This document shows positions 47,239-54,345 of a DNA stretch of 64,000 nt, one piece after another. Each line of letters opens with the position of its first letter. Within the stretch, counting starts at the first letter, position 1. The notes under the pieces were generated by a model. It saw only the letters and a program-made list of their open reading frames with translations, ran no database searches and was not told where the DNA came from. The DNA lies in the NCBI GenBank assembly GCA_030680405.1, contig JAUXVT010000028.1, positions 28,222-92,221 of the forward strand, written 5' to 3'. A program made the translations under genes and the position numbers. Source of the DNA: Thiobacillus sp. Its GTDB lineage: Bacteria > Pseudomonadota > Gammaproteobacteria > Burkholderiales > Thiobacillaceae.

Positions 47239-47275
47239 TCTCCGTGCCTCTGTGCCTCTGTGGTTAACGGTTTTA
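47239..47275 (-). repeat. Right terminal inverted repeat of the GxxExxY cassette
   Basis: Inverted copy of 46836-46872. The core of 27 bases (47239-47265) has one mismatch to the left arm; the outer ten bases have two more. It ends at the first base of the mshG start codon and replaces whatever ribosome-binding region mshG had. Confidence 0.9.
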
Positions 47276-48480
47276 TGCCCTTCTTCGACTACCGCGCCAT
47301 CGACCAAACCGGCCGCACCACCCGGGGCACGCTATCGGCCGTCAACGACGTCGACCTCGAGCTGCGCCTGAAACGCATGGGGCTCGATCTGATCACGCTG
47401 GCCGAGCTTTCGCGCCAGTACGCCCCCAGCGGCCGCGAACGCGTCACCCGGCGCGATCTGGTCACCTTCTGCATCCACATGCGCTACATCACCCGCGCCA
47501 GGATTCCGCTGCTCGATGGCTTGCGCGACCTGCGCGACACCATGGAAAAACGCGGCTTTCGCGATGTGCTGACCGCGCTGCTGGAAGATATGGAAGGCGG
47601 CAAGGTGTTGTCGCAGGCGCTGGCGGCGCACCCTGCGGTGTTTGGCGCCGTGTTCGTCCACAGCGTGCGCGCGGGCGAGCAGACCGGCCTGCTGGATGCG
47701 GTATTCGATCGCCTGGCCGAATCGCTCAAATGGCAGGAAGAAGTCGCCGCCAAGGCCAAACGGCTGATGATCTATCCGGCACTGGTGCTGGCCGTCGTCG
47801 GCGCGGCCATCCTGTTTTTGCTGGTGTATCTGGTACCGCAGGTACTTTCCCTGGTCGAGACCATGGGGGTGACGCTGCCGCTGCCGACGCTGATTCTGCT
47901 GGCAGTATCGAATGCACTGCGTTCGTACTGGCTGATTGGTCTGCCGCTGGCACTGGCAGTGAGCGTCGGACTGCCGTTATGGGTGAAGCAGAGCGAGGCC
48001 GGGCGCGACTGGTGGGACCGCACCCAGTTGCGGCTGCCCGTCATCGGACCGATCATGCAGAAGATGGCGCTGTCGCGCTTCACCGATACACTGGCGATGA
48101 TGTACCGCTCGGGAGTGACGGTGCTCGATGCACTGCGTGCAGGCGAGATGGTCGCTGGAAACCGGGTCATTGCCAGCGGCATCCACCGCGCCGCACAGCA
48201 GATTGCCGACGGCCGCGGACTGTCCGAAAGCTTTCAGTCACTGGCGCTGTTTCCGCCGCTGGTGATCCGCATGTTGCGGGTGGGCGAATCCACCGGCGCG
48301 CTCGACGAGGCGCTGGATAATGTGACGTATTTTTATAACCGCGAAGTGCTCGACTCCATCGAAAACGGCCTCAAGGTTCTGGAACCCATGCTCACCGCCA
48401 TCCTCGGCCTGCTGCTCGGCGGCATCCTGGTATCGGTGCTGCTGCCGATATACGACCTGATCGGGAACCTGCCGTTGTGA
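47275..48480 (+). CDS. mshG: Pilus inner-membrane platform protein MshG (GspF/PilC family)
   Basis: A polytopic inner-membrane protein of 401 residues that forms the platform turned by the MshE ATPase. It begins PFFDYRAIDQTGRTTRGTLS, typical of GspF/PilC. Two GspF domains follow, each with FCIHMRYITRARIPLLDGLR or ALSRFTDTLAMMYRSGVTVL motifs. Helices lie near residues 165-195 and 205-235 and at the C-terminus (MLTAILGLLLGGILVSVLLP). ATG 47275 is preferred to an upstream GTG at 47260 inside the cassette's right repeat. No good Shine-Dalgarno is visible, probably because of the insertion. Its stop overlaps the start of the mshI-like gene. Confidence 0.93.
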   Translation: MPFFDYRAIDQTGRTTRGTLSAVNDVDLELRLKRMGLDLITLAELSRQYAPSGRERVTRRDLVTFCIHMRYITRARIPLLDGLRDLRDTMEKRGFRDVLTALLEDMEGGKVLSQALAAHPAVFGAVFVHSVRAGEQTGLLDAVFDRLAESLKWQEEVAAKAKRLMIYPALVLAVVGAAILFLLVYLVPQVLSLVETMGVTLPLPTLILLAVSNALRSYWLIGLPLALAVSVGLPLWVKQSEAGRDWWDRTQLRLPVIGPIMQKMALSRFTDTLAMMYRSGVTVLDALRAGEMVAGNRVIASGIHRAAQQIADGRGLSESFQSLALFPPLVIRMLRVGESTGALDEALDNVTYFYNREVLDSIENGLKVLEPMLTAILGLLLGGILVSVLLPIYDLIGNLPL

Positions 48481-49955
48481 TGTTCAACCATCGCCTGATC
48501 CTGCTTGCCACACCACGCCAGATTGGCGTGCTCGACTGGCGTCCGGGGCAGATGCACTGGCTGGGCGAATTTGCCGCCGACACGGCGGGACTTGCGGCAT
48601 TCCGGCAGATCGTGGTCAAGCATGCGCAGTTGCCGGTGCTGCTGGTGGCCGACACAGTGGATGAGGATTACCGCAGCGAGATTCTGCCGCACGTGCAGGG
48701 ACACGCACGCGCCGAACTGCTGGCGCGCAAGCTCAAGCAGGTGTTCCGCAACGCGCGCTTTACCGGCGCGTGGCGGCAGGCACGCGAAACGACCGGACGC
48801 CGCGACGACCGCTATCTGCTGGCCGCCCTGGCCGATGCCGACTGGCTGACGCCGTGGCTCAGCGTGCTGCACCGCGAACGCGTGCCGCTGTATGGCATCA
48901 CCCCGCTGGCAATGGCGTGCCAGCAGCTCCTGTCCAAACTGCGGGTGCAGGCGCCGCACACGCTGCTGGCGTATCGTCTCAACAACAGCCTGCGGCTGTC
49001 CTACTACCACAATGGCCTGCTGCGTTTTTCGCGCCTGATCGGCAGCGACACGCCCACCCAGTTGCCGGGCAATGCGGCCGACGAAATCGCCAAGACCCAG
49101 CTCTATCTCGCCGGCCAGCGCATCCTGCCGCGCGAAGCCCGCCTGCATGTGCTGCTGCTCGACCCCAGCGGCCAGCTCGACAACGCGCAGGCTCCGCTCA
49201 ATGCCGACCCCGCGTTCAGCACACGGCTGATCGACATTCCCAGCCTCGCGCGTGCACTGCGCATTCCGGATGACTTTCTGGCTGCCACCCCGGAAGTCGC
49301 GCCGCTGGCGGCGATTGCGGGTGAGGCCGTGCAGCTGAATCTGGCGCCGCCCGAACTGCTGCAACGCCATACCGAATTCCGCTGGCGGCGCGGCCTGAAT
49401 CTGGCGGCAGGCATCGTTGCCGCGATCGGCCTGACCCTGACCGCAACTTATTGGCTCCATGCCCAGGAACTGCGCGATCAGGCGCTACAGATTCAGAGCG
49501 AAGTGCAGCGTGGAGATGCACGCCATGCCGCCATCGTGCGCGACTTCCCCGTGCTCGCCACCCGCCCGGACCAGCTCGGGCTGACCCTTGCCCTGGCCAC
49601 GCAGCTGGATCGTGCGCCCCTCGACGTCAACGCGCTGTTCATGCCGCTGGGGCAAGCGCTGTCAGCGCACCCTGAAGTCGTGGTCAAGGCATTGACGCTG
49701 CAGGACACGGCAGACGGCACGGCGGATATCACACTGGAGGCACGGCTGTCCGACTTTGACGGTAACTACCGCGCAGCCATGTCACGCATCGACCGCTTTG
49801 TCGCACGGCTGGCAGCCACCCCCGGCGTCGCGTCTGTCGAGCGCTTGACCAGCCCTGTCGACACTGCCCCCACTGCCACCCTGACTGGAAAAACCACAGG
49901 CGAAACCAATCCTGAAGAGACACGTTTCAGCTTGAGCCTGCAGGTGCGCACATGA
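48480..49955 (+). CDS. mshI: MshI-like pilus assembly protein (PilM/PilN-like)
   Basis: A 491-residue protein. The N-terminal 300 residues follow an actin-like, GspL/PilM-type pattern (LNNSLRLSYYHNGLLRFSRL, EIAKTQLYLAGQRILP). One membrane helix lies near 310-330 (GIVAAIGLTLTATYW), followed by a periplasmic PilN-like ferredoxin fold. This matches MshI in gene order (mshG, I, J, K). ATG 48480 overlaps the mshG stop by one base; a GTG one codon upstream is possible. Such proteins couple the cytoplasmic ATPase to the periplasmic alignment complex. Confidence in the symbol rests largely on position. Confidence 0.75.
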   Translation: MFNHRLILLATPRQIGVLDWRPGQMHWLGEFAADTAGLAAFRQIVVKHAQLPVLLVADTVDEDYRSEILPHVQGHARAELLARKLKQVFRNARFTGAWRQARETTGRRDDRYLLAALADADWLTPWLSVLHRERVPLYGITPLAMACQQLLSKLRVQAPHTLLAYRLNNSLRLSYYHNGLLRFSRLIGSDTPTQLPGNAADEIAKTQLYLAGQRILPREARLHVLLLDPSGQLDNAQAPLNADPAFSTRLIDIPSLARALRIPDDFLAATPEVAPLAAIAGEAVQLNLAPPELLQRHTEFRWRRGLNLAAGIVAAIGLTLTATYWLHAQELRDQALQIQSEVQRGDARHAAIVRDFPVLATRPDQLGLTLALATQLDRAPLDVNALFMPLGQALSAHPEVVVKALTLQDTADGTADITLEARLSDFDGNYRAAMSRIDRFVARLAATPGVASVERLTSPVDTAPTATLTGKTTGETNPEETRFSLSLQVRT

Positions 49956-50551
49956 CCCTGCCGCCGCTTGCCTCGCTTAAAACTTCGATGCTGCTGCTGC
50001 TCGCTGCAGGTTTGATGGCCGCTGCAGGCATTTTCTGGAGCCACCAGCAGGACACGCAAGCGCGCGCCGCCCTGCAAGCCCAGCAAACGGCACTCCATGC
50101 CGCGCACGCGCGCCAGCAACAGGGCCGAACGGAAGCGCGCCTGATTGCGCAGCACATCGATGCCTACCACGCCCTGATTGCGCGGGGTTTTGTGGGCGAG
50201 GAAAATCGCCTCGCCTGGATCGAAGCCGTGCACCTCGCCAATCGGGACGCCCGACTGTACGGCCTCACCTACACCCTGTCGCCGCGCGCTGCCGCCCCGG
50301 CCACCCTGGTCAGCGGCCTGCCGCTCAAGCAGACCCGAATGGTAGTGAACATGCCCTTGTTGGTGGAAACTGACCTGCCGCGTTTTCTCGACGCCTTGCA
50401 TGCCCGCACGCCCGGCGTATTCCGCGTCAGCCGCTGCCGCCTCGCCCGCATCACCGACACCCCACCCCAGCCGGTCAACCACCCCGAACTCGACGCCGAG
50501 TGCGAACTGCTGTGGTTCACCGTGGCAGCTGACGGCAAGGAGGAAAAATGA
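49952..50551 (+). CDS. mshJ: MshJ-like pilus assembly protein (PilO-like)
   Basis: A 199-residue protein with one N-terminal membrane helix (MLLLLAAGLMAAAGIFW) followed by a coiled-coil stretch rich in Ala and Gln (about 32-65). A periplasmic ferredoxin-like domain follows, as in PilO/GspM. It overlaps the mshI-like gene and the mshK-like gene by four bases each. It should form the periplasmic alignment subcomplex with the MshI-like protein. Sequence identity to MshJ is not obvious by eye; the assignment is by topology and position. Confidence 0.65.
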   Translation: MTLPPLASLKTSMLLLLAAGLMAAAGIFWSHQQDTQARAALQAQQTALHAAHARQQQGRTEARLIAQHIDAYHALIARGFVGEENRLAWIEAVHLANRDARLYGLTYTLSPRAAAPATLVSGLPLKQTRMVVNMPLLVETDLPRFLDALHARTPGVFRVSRCRLARITDTPPQPVNHPELDAECELLWFTVAADGKEEK

Positions 50552-50955
50552 ACCGGCACCCTGCCTGGCTGAAACGCTTTGCCCACCTGCCTATATTGCT
50601 GCTGGCCATGCTGGGGACATGGGGTGAAAGTCTGGCCGCCGTGCCCACCGATCCCGGGCGCCTGTTCTACACCCCCGAGCAGCGCGCGCAACTCGAAGCC
50701 GCGCGCGCGCGCAACGCCACCCAGGTGAGGCAGACCGGCCCCGCGGTCGGCCCGGCCGCTGTACGCTTCGACGGTATAGTCATCCGCTCCGACGGCACCC
50801 GCACACGCTGGGTCAATGGCCAGCCGCAGGTCGGCGCGTCCGGCGTGGCCGGCCTGAAGCCGGGCCAGATCCGCGCCGACGGCAAGGTGTATGAACCCTA
50901 CCAGGTGCTGCGCCCCAGCCCGGCTCCGGCCATCGCCAAGGAACCCACGCCATGA
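50548..50955 (+). CDS. mshK: MshK-like small exported pilus protein
   Basis: A 135-residue protein with an N-terminal signal or anchor (FAHLPILLLAMLGTWGESLA). The periplasmic part has DPGRLFYTPEQRAQLEAARA and a small beta domain (FDGIVIRSDGTRTRWVNGQ, VKPGQ-like turns near LKPGQIRADGKVYEPYQVL). This fits MshK/PilP-like proteins that contact the secretin. It overlaps both neighbours by four bases, so all of mshI-J-K-prepilin is translationally chained. The symbol is inferred from position. Confidence 0.6.
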   Translation: MNRHPAWLKRFAHLPILLLAMLGTWGESLAAVPTDPGRLFYTPEQRAQLEAARARNATQVRQTGPAVGPAAVRFDGIVIRSDGTRTRWVNGQPQVGASGVAGLKPGQIRADGKVYEPYQVLRPSPAPAIAKEPTP

Positions 50956-51671
50956 AGCTAACACGCGGTTTCACCCTGATCGAACTGGCCATCGTGCTGG
51001 TCATCATCACCATCCTGATCGGCGGTCTGGCCGTGCCGCTAACGGCGCAGATCCAGGCGCGGCGGATCGCCGAAACCAAGAAAACACTGGAAGAAGCACA
51101 TCACGCACTCGTCGGGTATGTCATGTCTCATCCATCAACCACCAATCCAGACAAACCCTATCTTCCATGTCCAGACACGGATGGTGATGGCCGGGAAAAC
51201 CGGCCTGGCGATTCCTGCACCAATGCTGATGGCTGGTTTCCCTGGGCTGATCTGGGCACGGGCTCTCAGGACGCTTGGGGCAACCGCCTGCGTTACAGCG
51301 TCGAAACCAGGGAATATACCGACAGGTCGAAGGGCTTGCCAAACCTGGCCCTTCTCACGCCACCCTACGCCACACTTAATTTGAAACGCATTTGTCGCAG
51401 CAGCGCATGTACGTCGTTCGATGCCATCTATTTACCCGCCGTAGTGTTCTCACATGGTCCAAACGGATGGGGTGCCAGAAACATCAACGGCAACACGCTA
51501 AGCAACCCGACCAGCACGGATGAATTGGAAAACACAAATGGCGATGCGACTTTTGTAAGCCGCACCCCAACTCAAGCCGGACATGCCAGCGGCGAATTCG
51601 ACGATCTGGTGGTGTGGATTTCAGATGGCGTGCTCAGGAGCCGTGTGTGTCCTGATGGCGGCTGTCCGTAG
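50952..51671 (+). CDS. Type IV prepilin (pseudopilin-like), last gene of the msh operon
   Basis: A 239-residue prepilin. A short leader, MKLTRG, is followed by FTLIELAIVLVIITILIGGL, the class III signal with Glu5 of the mature protein. The mature domain contains an Asp-rich segment (CPDTDGDGRENRPGDSC), possibly a metal-binding loop, and several cysteines that could pair. It is larger than typical major pilins, so a minor pilin or pseudopilin is likely. The ATG overlaps the mshK-like stop. The 3' end overlaps the convergent sensor-kinase gene by 38 bases. Confidence 0.85.
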   Translation: MKLTRGFTLIELAIVLVIITILIGGLAVPLTAQIQARRIAETKKTLEEAHHALVGYVMSHPSTTNPDKPYLPCPDTDGDGRENRPGDSCTNADGWFPWADLGTGSQDAWGNRLRYSVETREYTDRSKGLPNLALLTPPYATLNLKRICRSSACTSFDAIYLPAVVFSHGPNGWGARNINGNTLSNPTSTDELENTNGDATFVSRTPTQAGHASGEFDDLVVWISDGVLRSRVCPDGGCP

Positions 51672-53382
51672 CCTGCAGCCGGAAACTCACCCGTCCCGCC
51701 TGATTGTCGGGCAGTTCCAGCCGGAACCCCGACCGCGCGGCCTGCCGCGCGGCCTGATACAAGCCCACGCCCAACCCGAAATCCGATGCCACCGGGCTCA
51801 GGAACAGATTGCGCGCCACGTGTTCGGGCGCCGGTGCGCCGCTGTCGGTCACGCTCAGGCTCACCATCGGATGCAGCGCCAGCCGCGCTTCCACCGCAAT
51901 GCCCGGCTCGCGCTGGCGCTTGCGCAGGGCATTGGTGAGGAGGTTGTCGGCCACGCTGTCGAACAGGTCCTGCGGCAAGGGGGTCTCGTCGAGCGCGTCG
52001 GCAAAAAACTGCACGTCGTCGTGTTCGTAGCGTGACAGCAGGGCCGCCCACCAGGCCTGTGCGGGGAGCTGCGCAACATCCATTTCAGCCGGCTGCTTGA
52101 GCTTGTCGACGGTCTGCGACAACCGTGCCGCCAGTTGCGGCAGCTGGCGTTTCATCAGCGCCTGCAGACGCTCGCTGTCCTCGGGGGTGGAGGTATCGGC
52201 CGCGGCGATCAGGGTTTTCATCGACTGCAGAATGTTTTTCACGTCGTGGGTCAGACGCGCGCCGGTATCGTGGATGGCCTGGCTATAGGCCTGTTCGCGC
52301 AGGGTTTGCTCGCGCACCTTGGCGGCGTAAAAATAGCCCAGCAACTGCGACAGCAGCCGCACATGCAGCGCCAGCGCGGGGGTGAGCGGGCGCGGCGATT
52401 GCCAGATCAGGGTCAAGCCATGGAAGGCATGGGTGACGGCATGTTCGGCGGGCTCGCCAAACGTCCCCTCGCCGCGCGCCGCCTGCCAGCGGCCGCCGCG
52501 GATCCAGGTCAGTTCGTGCAGGTCGGACAACCCATCGCGCACGAAGGATTCCGGATCGCGCTCGCGCTCGGCCAGCGTCGCCAACCGCTGCGCCCAGCCT
52601 TCGAACGGCAGGCCTACCGACAGCAAATAACGCGAGGTCACCTGCCCCAGCCCGGCAAACCCGGCGCGCGGATTCCACAGCCACGACAGCGCCAGCAATA
52701 GCGCCGCCATGCCAAGCAGGGTCTGCACCAGCGCCCAGGCATAACTCACCCTGGCCACCGCCACCACGGCAAACGCACCCAGTGCCATCACCATGATGAG
52801 CAGCGACAGCATCAGGCCGTAGATGAAGTCGAGCGTGGACGATGCGCCGCGCTGGCGGGTGGCGGGCAGGAACAGGATCACCAGCGGCAGCAGCGGCAGG
52901 CCATAGCGCACCCCGGCCTGCAGCCCACCGGGCAGCGCGGCGCCACCCAGGCTCTGCGGCAGCACCCAGGCCAGCAGCAGCGCAAGCAAATAAGCCAGTG
53001 CGAACAGGTAGGCCAGCCGCTGACTGCGTTCGGTTTGCGAAGTCGCCACCGCGCCCACCAGCCCCGCCAGAATCGCCAGCCACAGTGCCATCACCCAGGT
53101 ACTGTCCAGCAGCACCAGCAGCGCCGCCATGGCAAACACCGGCAGCGCGAGGCGCGGCTCGATGCGCGCCTCGTTGCGCACCAGCGGTTGCCACAGCAAA
53201 AACAGCCCGTAGTGCGCTAGCAGGAATGCACGCGTCACCGCCGCCTCGGCATCGAGCACCACTGCCGCGTGCAACGCCAGCAGCATCAAGGCCAGCCAGC
53301 GCCCGGGCGCCACCCGCGTGAACAGGTTGACCAGCGATGTCAGCCACGCCAGCCGCGGCGCCGTCTCGGTGCGTTCAGTCAT
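51634..53382 (-). CDS. Membrane sensor histidine kinase (PrsK-like)
   Basis: A 582-residue kinase. The N-terminal 270 residues contain about eight membrane helices (LALPVFAMAALLVLLDSTWV, STLDFIYGLMLSLLIMVMAL). A GAF-like region follows (about 270-350). The histidine box ARLTHDVKN has the phosphorylatable His at about 379. An ATPase domain has the N-box DNLLTNAL and a GLGVGL glycine motif. The HDVKN box and layout resemble the PrsK kinases paired with PrsR regulators. The probable partner is the response regulator at 39.5 kb, on the other side of the pilus operon. The gene converges with and overlaps the prepilin gene. Confidence 0.82.
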   Translation of the reverse strand: MTERTETAPRLAWLTSLVNLFTRVAPGRWLALMLLALHAAVVLDAEAAVTRAFLLAHYGLFLLWQPLVRNEARIEPRLALPVFAMAALLVLLDSTWVMALWLAILAGLVGAVATSQTERSQRLAYLFALAYLLALLLAWVLPQSLGGAALPGGLQAGVRYGLPLLPLVILFLPATRQRGASSTLDFIYGLMLSLLIMVMALGAFAVVAVARVSYAWALVQTLLGMAALLLALSWLWNPRAGFAGLGQVTSRYLLSVGLPFEGWAQRLATLAERERDPESFVRDGLSDLHELTWIRGGRWQAARGEGTFGEPAEHAVTHAFHGLTLIWQSPRPLTPALALHVRLLSQLLGYFYAAKVREQTLREQAYSQAIHDTGARLTHDVKNILQSMKTLIAAADTSTPEDSERLQALMKRQLPQLAARLSQTVDKLKQPAEMDVAQLPAQAWWAALLSRYEHDDVQFFADALDETPLPQDLFDSVADNLLTNALRKRQREPGIAVEARLALHPMVSLSVTDSGAPAPEHVARNLFLSPVASDFGLGVGLYQAARQAARSGFRLELPDNQAGRVSFRLQATDSRHQDTHGS

Positions 53383-53453
53383 GTCGGGGAGCGAGGTGGA
53401 ATCGAGAGAAATTCAGCATGACACAGCTATCGGCATTTCACCCGGTAAATGGA

Positions 53454-53500
53454 GCTCGCGAGCGCACCTGCCCGCCCACAGGTCTGCCGAAAACCCGGCA
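53454..53500. promoter_or_regulatory. Candidate activator-binding palindromes upstream of the sigma-54 promoter
   Basis: GCTCGCGAGC (53454-53463) is a perfect 10-base palindrome. TGCCG / CGGCA with a six-base spacer (53485-53500) is an inverted repeat. They lie about 120-165 bases before the predicted start, the usual distance for NtrC-type enhancer sites. Confidence 0.35.
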
Positions 53501-53565
53501 TGGGCGTCGTATTTTCGTCAAATCAGTCTCCATTCGGGCGCGCAATGTTTGATTTACATTATTTT

Positions 53566-53578
53566 TATCAATAGGTTA
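53566..53578 (+). promoter_or_regulatory. IHF-binding site matching consensus
   Basis: TATCAATAGGTTA matches the IHF consensus WATCAANNNNTTR at every defined position. It is embedded in an AT-rich tract and centred about 48 bases before the predicted start, between the sigma-54 element and the upstream palindromes. DNA bending here would bring an enhancer-bound activator to the polymerase. Confidence 0.65.
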
Positions 53579-53593
53579 AAGAGCTACCCAGGC

Positions 53594-53609
53594 TGGCATG
53601 CATATTGCA
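53594..53609 (+). promoter_or_regulatory. Sigma-54 promoter of the prepilin gene
   Basis: TGGCATGCATATTGCA fits TGGCAYG-N4-TTGCA with GG at 53595-53596 and GC at 53607-53608, the exact -24/-12 spacing. The predicted start is near 53620, about 29 bases before the prepilin ATG. RpoN is encoded at 59988 and a sigma-54 activator at 39514. Confidence 0.8.
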
Positions 53610-53648
53610 AATTGGCGGTCAGGTAATCACATAACGGAGCGCTCCGCC

Positions 53649-54314
53649 ATGCATCAACCCAACTTCCCGCGACGCCAGTCGGGCTTCACCCTGATCGAGA
53701 TCGCCATTGTGCTGGTCATCATCGGCCTGCTGCTCGGCGGCATTCTAAAGGGGCAGGAGCTCATTACCCAGGGCCGCATCCGCAACGTGGGCAATGATTT
53801 CCAGTCGGTGACGGCGGCGATCAATCTGTATCAGGATCGGTATCGGGCGCTGCCGGGGGATGATCCTGGCGCGGCCGGGCGCTGGACGGCGGCCGGCAGC
53901 ACGACGACCAGCGGAGACGGCGACGGTACCATTGGTACGGGAACAGCGGCGACCCCGGCCTACAATTCCACCAACGCAGCCGACGAATCCCGGTTGTTCT
54001 GGCAGCACCTGCGCCTCGCGGGTCTCATTGGCGGGCCGACGACCACTGGCGCGGTTGGCACCGCTAACCCCCCCAACGCCGCATCGGGCGTGACAGGTGT
54101 ACAAAACAGCGCATTCGGCATCATTGGTATCGTCACTTGCTCGAACAATCTTCCTGCCAAAATCGCCCAAGCAATCGACGCGCAGTTCGACGACGGCAAC
54201 GCCATCACTGGCACGGTGCGCGGCGTCCCCGGCACCGCTGCGGGCACCGCCGTCCCCACCGCCAACTACATTGACGACGGCTCCACTTTTTACGTCGTCT
54301 GCAAAGCGCCCTGA
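53649..54314 (+). CDS. Type IV prepilin, candidate major pilin
   Basis: A 221-residue prepilin. The leader ends at PRRQSG, followed by FTLIEIAIVLVIIGLLLGGI with the conserved Glu5. The region around LPGDDPGAAGRW and the Gly/Thr/Ala-rich middle (about 80-140) resemble MSHA-like or type IVa pilins of environmental betaproteobacteria. Two C-terminal cysteines (TCSNN and VVCKAP) could form the D-region disulfide. ATG 53649 with a GGAGC site is preferred over an in-frame ATG at 53598 that lies inside the promoter. It is a separate transcription unit with its own sigma-54 promoter, which suggests a highly regulated major subunit. Confidence 0.87.
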   Translation: MHQPNFPRRQSGFTLIEIAIVLVIIGLLLGGILKGQELITQGRIRNVGNDFQSVTAAINLYQDRYRALPGDDPGAAGRWTAAGSTTTSGDGDGTIGTGTAATPAYNSTNAADESRLFWQHLRLAGLIGGPTTTGAVGTANPPNAASGVTGVQNSAFGIIGIVTCSNNLPAKIAQAIDAQFDDGNAITGTVRGVPGTAAGTAVPTANYIDDGSTFYVVCKAP

Positions 54315-54323
54315 CGTTCGCTC

Positions 54324-54345
54324 GTTGCAGGCCTAGCCCTGCAAC
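54324..54345. terminator. Hairpin between the prepilin gene and the antiporter gene
   Basis: Stem GTTGCAGG / CCTGCAAC between convergent genes, overlapping the antiporter stop. No U-tract follows, so it is at best a weak terminator or RNA-end stabiliser. Confidence 0.35.

Larger units (their letters stand above)
46836..47275 (+). mobile_element. Putative mini-cassette: GxxExxY gene with terminal inverted repeats
   Basis: A unit of about 440 bases: left inverted repeat (46836-46872), one GxxExxY gene, right inverted repeat (47239-47275). No transposase is encoded and no target-site duplication is seen, because the flanks are themselves inverted relative to each other. The insertion falls exactly in an intergenic junction, so the mshE stop and the first base of the mshG start lie in the repeat arms. 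It is probably moved by enzymes acting in trans, or by its own nuclease-like protein. Confidence 0.6.
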
